Source: Tetraselmis striata | Lineage: Eukaryota > Chlorophyta > Chlorodendrophyceae > Chlorodendrales > Chlorodendraceae | Length of the DNA stretch: 64,000 nucleotides | Assembly: GCA_006384855.1 (NCBI GenBank) | Contig: VCJN01001132.1 | Coordinates: 124,001 to 188,000 of the forward strand | Reading direction: 5' to 3' | Shown: positions 55,301 through 64,000 of the stretch, one piece after another | Position numbering within the stretch: the stretch's first letter is position 1 | Layout of the letters: each line of letters begins with the position of its first letter | The notes under the pieces: generated by a model | Databases searched by the model: none | The model's input: the letters and a program-made list of their open reading frames with translations, nothing else | Told to the model about the DNA's origin: nothing | Made by a program: the position numbers and the translations under genes

Positions 55301-58300
55301 AGACTTCTTCAACACGCCTCTTGTATGTCATGGTGCCATCCTCCCCCTTGACGAGGTGCATTTTCCGCCTTCAAGAAGTGCATGTCACAATATTAATAGC
55401 ATACTCACTATCGGCCGGACTGGCACCTAACATACATACTATCAAAGGGCGCGCCCGCAAGCATCTGCTGGCGCACCCCGTCATCTCTGCCACGTTGTCG
55501 GGGCCTCCGCATTCAGCCGTGATATGGTCAAGGGGATTCGGCGGCAAGTGCAGCATATCCGCAACTTGAAGCAGCTGCTTGCAAATGGCAGCAATCTGCG
55601 CAACAGCACATAGAATCACATCAGTGCAGCCCTCCCTCTGTTCACAGACGCCGGTCCAAGTACTTGTGCAATCTCTGCCGACGCTGAGACAAGTCACCTG
55701 GGGATTGGATGCTGTCAACTGCGCTGCCATCCCATCACCCAAATCATCAATCTCGAAAATTTCCAAAGCGACGACAGTTTTCTTCCTCTGCGTGATTGGC
55801 AGTCACGTGTGGGGTCAGCACCAGGAAGCAACATGCACAGCAAGATGGCTGGGGCGGTCACACAGCTGCAGGCTACGATGAGCTCCACTTGCCTCCTGTC
55901 TGGTGACGCGCTTGTTTGTGAGGCCTGAGGCCTCCAACTCCTCATCTGAATCGCTGACGAGGTCTATGTCATAGATGTTATCGTCCTTTGTCTGTGCCGG
56001 GGTGTTCTCGATGGCCCTGTCAGACCCCTGAAATGGTGCAGTTGGCATTCATTTGTTAGCGGCACATACGCCAGGGATTGCTGCAGCAAAACATGCTGGC
56101 GAACTTTGGTGCGGGGAGACCTCTTCAATCTCCTCCAGTTCAACTTCAAAGTCGCTGTCCACATCCTCAGAAGTACTTGAGTCCTGGGAGACCCTGGTGC
56201 GCTGGCCAGGATCATCTGTACAAGCTGCGCAAAACCAGTCGCCGGGGGGGATGATGTCTAGACATGGCTTCAGACAGTTCTGGTGGTAGCCCTTGTCACA
56301 TCCATCGCACAGAAGCATTTGGTTACCCTGCCACAGCAAAACGCACATTTGCTTTCGAACCGCGGTACACAAAATACGCCTCTTCTGAAGCAGGTGGTGA
56401 TGCTGCGCAGAGGCAGGCACTTCCCATAGAAGATGTGCGGCCTAACAGACAGCCCCCATACCAGGCTGCGCATGAAGGTACAGTAACGTCATGATCAAAC
56501 ATGTGGGTTGTTGCTGGGAGCGCATCGCACCAACACATCTTTGACATTGCCGCATTCCTCGCAGGGTGTGTCATCATCTTTCTCTGAAGTCTCGGGCTGA
56601 TCCATGTTTATGGCATCAAGGTCCCCCGACAACCTGATCCTCTTGGAAGGAAGCGCTTCTGTCGCAATGCTGCGCTTGGCTGCCTGTCCGGGCTGCACAT
56701 TGGGGTCCCTGTCCATCAGAGGTTTGCGCAAAGTACTAGGCAGAACCTGCGGGGCGACAAGAACCCGGCATGTGCAAGTTGTGGGCAGAACAGGAATCCA
56801 AGCCGGGAGCGTGCAGTGCTGTTGCTGCCGTGCCTTTGTAAGAGTGCTTGCCAGGCTCATGTCGAGCTCATCCAAGCCCTCGTCATCTGAGTCCGGAATA
56901 GCCAACAAGGCTTCCGCTTGAGCACGCTTCTGAGAAGCGGCGTCCTTCTGGAGCCGCTCCTCCTCCTCTTCCTCCTGCTTGGCCGAGGCCATCGCAGCTT
57001 GGTAGTCTGCTTGCTGTACATGAGCTGTCAGGTCACAGTACATTCCCGTCCGCCTGCGTATCGCAATGTAGACAACACTCAGTTTGATACCTTCAATATA
57101 CCATGCGAGGCCCCAGCCTAACGCGAGCGGAGCTTACTTGGCTGCTGCAATCCTGTCTGCGAGTGAGCGGGATGGCGCCTGAGGGGTGGAGGTGGATGCC
57201 TCCTGAGGAGCATCAGCGTTGGGTGCCTGCGCTCCTGACTCCATGGCAAGAGTGGTGCGTGTTCGGTGTGCCAGCTGAGCTGGGGTTTCATCAGGTAGGG
57301 ATGATGCTGATTGCTTGTAAGCAGCTTTCCAAGCATCTACACGCTCCTTCACCTGTGCAGCCGGGTGGAGTTGCAGGCAAAGCTGCTTAGGGCCTGGCAA
57401 CCAAGACCTGCTTCCCTCAGACATCAAGTGATATTCAAATGAAAGGAGGAAGGGGCAATACTCACATGCACAAACATGTTTTGCTGGTCCTCCTCGTTCA
57501 TTCTTGCAAGCGCAAACGGCAAGAAATTCCTGACAAGATTCACGATCACCATCTGCAAGGGCCATAAAAAGGGCCAAAACAGGACTCAAGATATCCGTGC
57601 TTGCAAAGTTGCCTGTGGCGAATATGTCTCTAGTGGGATTATACCTTGGGGGCGCTCAGGAAGTCCTCCAGCTCATCACCGTCAGAAAGACTGCATGCGA
57701 GGATGGAAGTCAGCGCAGATTAGTATTTGCAGTGCGGCGGCGTTTCTTATGCGATGAAGTATGTATAGATGCCGGCCTGCACTTTTTCAGGACTGTGTAC
57801 CAAGTATCAGATGTCCTGTGTGTGGCTCAAAAGGAGTCAACCCTTCGGGCAACTCACTCGAGGGACTTTGCTGCAGCCTCGCCTGTAGACTGAAGCCCAA
57901 TCACACAGCATTTGTTATCTGCGATGGCCCGGTTCACCCTTCTGCAGAGCTCTGGGACCTGCAGAAGCCAGATGAATCAGCGATGCCACAGTCACAGCAT
58001 GGCACAGTAATGGTCATGCTGAACATGCTCGATTCCAATTTCAAGGAGCAGCTGCGGCTGCTGATGGTGTCAGAAAGGGAAAAAAAATTGAGGGGGAAAT
58101 GGCCCCCAGGGGGGGGGGGAGGGGGGGGTTCAGGCGGCTGCTGGATGTCCCGGTCACCTTGGCAGCAATCAGCATCTGCCGGAAGAACCTCATGTGAGCC
58201 GCCCAGAAATTGCCTTTGAGAGCTTTGCCAGCACTCTTGTAGCCCCTGGCTTCGTATTTTTTCTGCAGTATGACATCAAATGAATTTTTAACCATTGTCT

Positions 58301-60829
58301 GCATCTTCATTCACTCGTCTGCGTACCTGTGCAACAAAGCGCGGGCATCTCACCGGGAAGAACACGCGGAACAGGAACTGCCAGAACTCAGCGGCATGAT
58401 TGTACATCATCTTCTGCTCGTCAGCAAGATCCAGCTCTGACAGCTGGAATGTAGCGCCCGCATAGCTCAGGGCTCCGGCTCACGTAGATGCCCATGGACT
58501 GGACGGAATCACAGTGTTAGTTGAGCGCGATTTCCAAAATGTGTTGCAATATCAAAGGGCAAGCGCCCAGCAGCAGGATATAGTCACAAGGTTGCTAGTA
58601 GAATCACCTTGAGGGACATGGCGAGCATCTCCATGGCGCCCAGTCCCATTATGTCAATGGTGGAAAGGAACTGGCCCATGTTGTCAAAGCCCCAGTATCC
58701 AAGGCGTGTCATGTAAGCCAGATTGTATGGCTCACTAGCTCCGGTCGCGCTAGAGTATACCACCTGCAGAAATGCATTCATGAATTCAGCACAGAGGCAC
58801 GACTCTCGATTCTTCAAGTGCACCCTTGACTTGCACAAGCTCATTTAAGACAATCGATGCGCGCAAGTGCACCTTTGCATTTGGGAGCGCATCCTGGAGC
58901 GCAACAACTGCCATGCCTGTCAGCGTTGGGTCGCCATTGGCGGAGAGAAGGTTCTTGGCCTTGTGGCACTCGTCCAGCACAATTAACGGGCTAGCCTCAT
59001 TCTCTGACTCTGCCCCTTGCAGCCACTTGACTATCTGCTTGCAACGGCTGGGGAGTACACGTACAAACAGCCAAGTCAGAAAAGAACCTAGGTCGGCTGG
59101 ACAAGGCCGCGGCTGGACAGGACAGCAGGCATAGAAGGTGCGCCCAAACCTCTTTGTGTTGGACATGATCTGGGACTTGACATAACTGTAATTAAGTGTT
59201 TCCTCCTTCTTCGTCTTGCCTTCGCGCTCCTTCTTCTCCTCCTTGTCGATCTTCACTGATGCTCCACTGATGAGCAGAGAGTAGGTCATGAACACAACGC
59301 CGTCCGTAACCCCCTTGCTCTCTAGCTTTCCTTGAGGCAGTTGCTTGGTTCTGCCCTGTAACACAAACAGTTCTTAGTATTATTGGTGTGGTATGTGGAC
59401 ATCAAGTGGAGAATCCACGACTGCAGATCGGCTATATCAGAAAAAATAAAGCGTGAAGAAACCATTTGTGATTGCAGTTTACATGGCACACATACATCGG
59501 GATATATCTTGATGCTGTGGCGCAGCCCCAAGGCATTCACATCCCGCTTGGCATCCTCCTGCGTTGTCATGATGTCATGTGTGTCAGCCGCCTCAGGTCA
59601 GCGCCATCCCAGTTCTTGTCACTGACAACTAGATTCCACAGCACACATTCAAGACACCCTGGAGAGTATCGCGCCTGCAAGTCTGTGCTCACTGAAAGCC
59701 ACAGAGCTCGCCGCCCGCCTGTGCGCCAGTGCTCAGCAATGAGGCCAGCGATTTGACGCCCTTTGCCCACACCAGCTCCATCAGCCAGGTAGAAGCCTGG
59801 CCTGAAGTGCTCATTTACAGGAACGCCCTCGGAGGGGACCTCGGAGTAGGGAACCACCGCAGTGCGGCAGACTGCACATTGGGTGGGTATCCATCATGTC
59901 AGTAAATATACCGCAGGAGGTACTAGGGCAGAATGGTGAGGCCATTGGCCTCGCACGAGGTAAAGGCACCAACCATAATGTTTTTTGGGCATGTGGAATC
60001 GCATGTTGGCGTAGATGACCGTCTCTAGCTGCGCACTGGAAATCCGGCCCTGGGCAACAATGTCCTGCATGCAACAAGGACATACAAAGCGGGCTAATGG
60101 TACCGGTAGCCCTGAGTGGCACATAAGAACAACGACCGAATTGCAGGGCAGGTGTGTAGGATTCAACGAGTCGAGGGGTGGGGGCTCCACCTGGAGGTGG
60201 TGCGTGTAGACCGGATCCGGAGGCTGCACAGCTGCCAACGAGGATGTCTCCACAATTGCATTGGGGTGGACGACTCCTTCCTTGACCTTGCTGGGCACGT
60301 ATGCCGCATAGATGTCCACCTCTTCGTCTTCCTGGAATCAGCAGTAGTCGCAACATTTCAACCCGACGTCAAGCATTTGTCGTCACGCCGGCAGATCGGA
60401 TAGTCTGAGGGCTGTGAGCTCATTTTGTGCTCTGCGTGCCATCAACGCCTTGAGGCTTCGATAGCGTTACGAGTTCACACAACGTTGTTAACCTTGCGAG
60501 TTTTGTTATCTATTCGTTTATTTGGAGGGCGTAGCACCTCGTCGACGACCTCAATATCAACCTCGTCCGCATCCTTCGTTTGTGGCTGCTTGCCCTTGGT
60601 GGCAGCGGTGGCCAATGCGGCTTGCAGCCGCTGTCTCGTTGCGAGAGCCTGCGCCTGCGCTGTGGTATGTGCCTGCGCGGCGGCAGATGCTGGCGTGGTG
60701 GCCCGACACCTGCGAAGCGGCGTGTGCCTGCATGGCGACTTGCACCTGCTGCGTAAGCGCCGCAAGCGTGGACGAACCGCCAGCCACTCCAAACATGGCT
60801 GCCAGCCGGGCCAGATCAGCCGGATCCAT
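52345..60829 (-). CDS. Strawberry notch / FORGETTER1 (SBNO) helicase-like transcriptional regulator with PHD finger
   Basis: Large intron-rich gene; exon ends are only partly resolved. In order: an Ala/Gln-rich N-terminus from ATG 60829; [16 protein letters not shown] segment (60333-60193); [16 protein letters not shown] (~60063-60000); ATP-binding [19 protein letters not shown] Walker A (seen as GAGVGKGRQ) and [11 protein letters not shown] (~59884-59675); VVFMTYSLL (~59290); DEAD-like LDECHKAKN (~58960); SSATGASEP (~58750); [10 protein letters not shown] (~58190); [10 protein letters not shown] (~57870); an acidic coiled stretch (~56940); a C4HC3 PHD finger split by an intron (CEEC ~56560 to CAAC ~56225); LPPNPLD and [11 protein letters not shown] (~55490); [19 protein letters not shown] (~55310); GISLHADR and [22 protein letters not shown] (~54950); GGERRF; and the C-terminal SBNO-conserved region down to 52345. 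Plant FGT1 recruits chromatin remodellers to stress-memory loci, and its PHD finger is embedded in the same way. Two apparent one-base frameshifts (58470-58472 and near 60700) interrupt the frame. Introns here largely lack G/C runs. Confidence 0.9.
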
Positions 60830-63800
60830 GCTGCCTCAGCTTCGAGCTGCCGATGGCTCGCACCCTGAGCTGCAGGAAAAGCTAAGCACAGTAGCACGCG
60901 CCAGCGGGCGCGCCAACCGGCCTAGCGGCCAACCGGCGAGACAGCAAGTGCAAGCACGTCGGCAGGTCGTAGACCAGATGGTATTACGCACGTGAATGCC
61001 CGCAGATACGGTGGAGCATGGATACAGCACATCGACGGACCGGTAGGTGCGCCTAAGTGCGAGGACAACGCCCTGGTCTCCTGCTGTTGCGGCTGCAGGA
61101 CGTCGACCTGCGATAGCGATTCCACCTACCTGCTGTGTAGCCTATGTCCCCGAGCAGTAGCGAGTACTGCACAGGGTACTGATCGCGTCGTGTGATTATG
61201 CGCTTTCGCGGGCTCGCGGCGCTATACACCATCAGCAGCATTAGTATATCTTTACGTGAGCTAGCTGCGCAGAAGGCGATCTCAACCGAAAAGGCAATAA
61301 CAATCTTGGGAAACATCTACAGGTGCAGCAATTGCGCGAGGCACTACTGGGAGTACTGGCGAAACTACTTGTGAAAGCCACTACTGGCGAAACAGCGCGC
61401 GTACAGGTACCTGTACAGTACCGGGGTGTAGAAAGCCCAGTACCCTGTACAGTAGTCAGAATTATGTTCTGTTTTAGGCGGGCCCAAATCTGGCTCAAAT
61501 CAGAGGCGGTGGGGGGGCGGGGGGGGGGGGGGGGGCAGGGGGGGGGGGGGGGGGGGTGATATGATAGCTGGCCCAAAGTATTGTAGCTGGTACATTAGCA
61601 GGACTTGCCGGCCGTAACCGTCGTACGCACCGTCGCCCCGTGCAGCGGCAGCGGCGGCTTTCTGGCGTTGGCGCATGCTGCTGCACTGCCCCTTCTCTGC
61701 CGCCACTCACAAACCCGGTGCCGCGCGCTGGCCATGTCACCTACCCGGCTCGGCTAGCCAGCTAGCTAACGCCGGCAAGGACCTGGCAGAATCGTGAAAA
61801 TCCCTGTCAAGGTGGACGTGACCTGGGCCGGCAGAAGCAGGTATCTTCCGGTGGACGGCATGCCCCAGCTGCTAAAGCCGAGTGGCTACGAGTACCACGA
61901 CGAGTAGAGTAGACGCTGCAAGGGTTTCACTGGCGCCAGTCCGGTCCTGGGGGCAGGAAAAAAACCACGAGGAGTAAATTACGAGTTTCCCTACCGGTTT
62001 TTGCAGCGCTAACTCATGTAATAACACCCCTCCACATAAGTCCGGGTTTTGCATTTTCGATCGCAAAGCGCATGCGTGAGCGAGGATGACGCCGGCTGCA
62101 TGTGCATACATGCTAACTACAGTGGGACTAGTTCGGGCGAACGCCTATTGTGCGCTTTATATACACCCGCGCGACAACACGACCATATGGCGAAATCAGT
62201 GCATGATTTGTGGGCGCCCTTTAAAAAACGCGAAATCAGTGCATGATGCGTTGGCGCCAGAAAATTGTGGGTTGCGCCAACCGTCCAAACCTATCGAAAT
62301 AGCGGCACTCGTCGCACCAAACTCGGTGAATACGGCCCTTGGCACAAGTTGCACACACCGTGCGTGTAGGCCACTGAAAGCATGTCGCTATAGGCACGAC
62401 GTGACACCCCAACGACAAGTGGGCCGCTGTGGGGAGCAGTTTTGGGGTTAAAATGCTGATGTTTCTGTGGCGAACGCACGTAGGAGAGGCGCTCGATGCC
62501 CCCTTGGCGGATGGCGATGCTCTACTATGGGGGCGCGTGGTGGAATGCCAGTTGCACCGTTTCGTGGGCGGAATGGCGCGGTAGGGGCGTGGACTTTAAT
62601 ATGAAATTCGTGGAATTAATATGAAATTCGTTAAAAAATGTTGTGGAAAATGGCAGTTTGGCTGGTAGATGTGTGTATCGATAGGAGGCGGCACATGCCA
62701 AATGTTGGTGAACCGTGGTCATCCACATACATAACGCTCTCGCACAGCCGAGTATAGGGCTTAGACACGCACTTGGCGCAAAGCCACGCGCCCGACATGG
62801 GTGGGCACATGAGGCAATGAGGGGCAACTTGGATGATCATCTTTGGGGATTTTTTCCGGGCCCCCCAAAAAATGCTTTTTTGATTTTGGAAAATTGGTTT
62901 CGACGCAAATTTGAACGAAGAATTGCGTGGTATTTTTAAAACAATTTTCTGAGCAAACCCTGAGAAGTTATAGAATGAGAAGTTACAGTATAGTCGTAGT
63001 TTTAGACTGATACAACGCGGACCGGGCTACCTGTAGTCGCTACTGGCCATTTGGCACCGCCAAGGTGACGACAGTGCGTGATCCCGTGCCAATTGGAGGC
63101 CGGAGACGACCGATCTGCGCGAGCAGGTCCGCAGTAGGTCCGCAGGTAAGCGTGTTATGAAGCTATTGTACTGCTACGTGAACATGCGCTTGCTGGAGAA
63201 CGTTGATGAGGAAGTGATCAACATGCTGGATGATGCCCTCGCTGCGGCCATTGAAGACGCCGATGCCCTCGCGGCCGGTGCTGCGCCCGCCTCTAGCTTG
63301 GATGAAGATGGAGTAAGGATTAGAGGTTGTGGAGTAGCTTACTTCCCCCCCCCCCCCCCCCCCCCTTGGGCCCCGGGCGCCCCGCCCTGAATAAATTTTC
63401 AAAATTTCCATGAAAATTTTTCTAGAAAAAAATTTGAAATTTTTTTAAAAATCCCCCCCCCCCCCCCCCCCCTCAGAATAAATTTCCGGAAATAAACCAG
63501 TTATAGTATTGACCAAAAAGTATGACAAGTCGACGATCAGCGCGGCGGGCCGATCGCGATGAGTGTATTTGAATTCGAATTTGAAAACATCGACACGAAC
63601 TTTTTCAAAGATATATCCCCAGCAATAGCGACTATATACCGGTTCAATGGAACTGCAGTCCGACTTTTGCGGTGAAAAAAATACTTCAGGGCGATTGAAT
63701 ACGGATCTGCAAGTCGGCGGCTCGTGCCCGGCCGGGCTGTGAGAGCTCAAGCCCCGATTTGAATATGTTTCACATTGCGAATCACGCACATATAGAGCGG

Positions 63801-63852
63801 CATGCGTATGTGCTCTCATGCCATGGAGGTCCCCCGATCGTTTATTCCCGTC
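60830..63852. other. 3 kb degenerate, repeat-rich flank of the strawberry-notch gene
   Basis: The first few hundred bases must contain the promoter of the gene starting at 60829. Further on: G runs at 61511-61556; a short direct repeat CGAAATCAGTGCATGAT at about 62190 and 62231, each followed by a related KGTKGGCGCC-like tail; two minus-strand Cys-rich frames (62418-62236 and 62840-62631); a possible transposase fragment (63157-63345); and C runs near 63345 and 63453 around an AT-rich palindromic stretch. Confidence 0.5.
63157..63345 (+). pseudogene. Possible C-terminal fragment of a hAT-like transposase
   Basis: The frame reads KLLYCYVNMRLLENVDEE followed by an acidic tail (DDALAAAIEDADALAAG). 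The YxxxNxRLL pattern with an acidic C-terminal tail resembles what follows the dimerisation domain of hAT-family transposases in some genomes. Only this piece is seen, upstream DNA shows no continuous frame, and a C run follows, so at best a relic. Chance similarity is possible. Confidence 0.25.
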
Positions 63853-64000
63853 TATCATTTAAGGGCAATATCGTCCGGGCCCGTCTCCCGGGCTTACCCG
63901 CTTGATGCATTAGCCCTTCAGGGTTCGCAAACTTCGAATGAGGCAACGGTCTAATGGCTATGCCAGACCTACGACTGCAACTGGCGCACGAGGTCAAGTG
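63853..64000 (+). mobile_element. SINE-like element, copy D, truncated by the window end
   Basis: Starts near ATCATTTAAGGGCAATATCG and continues through GCATTAGCCCTTCAGGGTTCG, CTATGCCAGACCTACGACTG and GAGGTCAAGTG at base 64000. It belongs to the same subfamily as copy E, which lacks the tRNA-like head of copies B and C. A small insertion (CAAACTTCG) duplicates part of the TTCG motif. Confidence 0.8.

Noticed and set aside
60690..60715. A 20-base intron explaining the frame change in the strawberry-notch N-terminus
   Set aside because: Far below any spliceable size; a one-base indel is simpler.

Overview
This window looks like nuclear DNA from a plastid-bearing eukaryote, most probably a chlorophyte or prasinophyte-type green alga. 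That placement is inferred. The evidence is: intron-rich genes with GT-AG splice sites and GC-rich exons; a MurB enzyme with a basic, transit-peptide-like N-terminus, which fits plastid peptidoglycan; a plant-style (FORGETTER1-like) strawberry-notch protein with a PHD finger inside it; a chloroplast-type GDT1/UPF0016 transporter; and TGTAA motifs downstream of several stop codons, as used for polyadenylation in many green algae. No bacterial operon structure, ribosome binding sites or CRISPR arrays were seen.

Left half (1-31 kb) is gene-dense. In order it holds a signal peptide peptidase-like protease (minus, 10 exons), a small secreted PAN/Apple plus Notch-repeat protein (plus, 5 exons), MurB (minus, 8 exons), a DUF3754/TMEM143-like membrane protein (minus, 18 exons), a C2-domain protein (plus, 6 exons) and a GDT1-like ion transporter (minus, 8 exons). 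I reconstructed these exon by exon. In each case the intron phases close and the joined reading frame is open from start to stop. Introns carry long runs of G or C and many dinucleotide or tetranucleotide repeats.

Middle (31.5-46.4 kb) is a repeat-dominated stretch with no convincing host gene. It holds two copies of a 1.1-1.2 kb element built of ~235 bp internal repeats, each flanked by a perfect 14 or 17 bp target-site duplication. One copy sits inside a member of a SINE-like family; five members of that family were found in the window, two of them with clear target-site duplications. There is also a diverged pair of ~430 bp repeats, and an AT-rich block beside a perfect 11 bp hairpin.

Right part (46.4-61 kb) holds a fusion of a cystathionine beta-synthase/cysteine synthase domain to a cysteine-sulfinate/glutamate-type decarboxylase (plus), the domain pair expected for a one-polypeptide route from activated serine to taurine. 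Tail-to-tail with it is the large multi-exon strawberry-notch/FORGETTER1 helicase-like gene (minus). These two genes carry three apparent single-base frameshifts between them, most simply sequence errors, while the left-hand genes carry none. The last 3 kb is degenerate and repeat-rich, with a possible transposase fragment and a SINE copy cut by the window end.

The genes share no obvious pathway. Neighbours alternate in strand, so divergent pairs share intergenic regions of 1.2-1.7 kb and convergent pairs are 0.8-1.0 kb apart.
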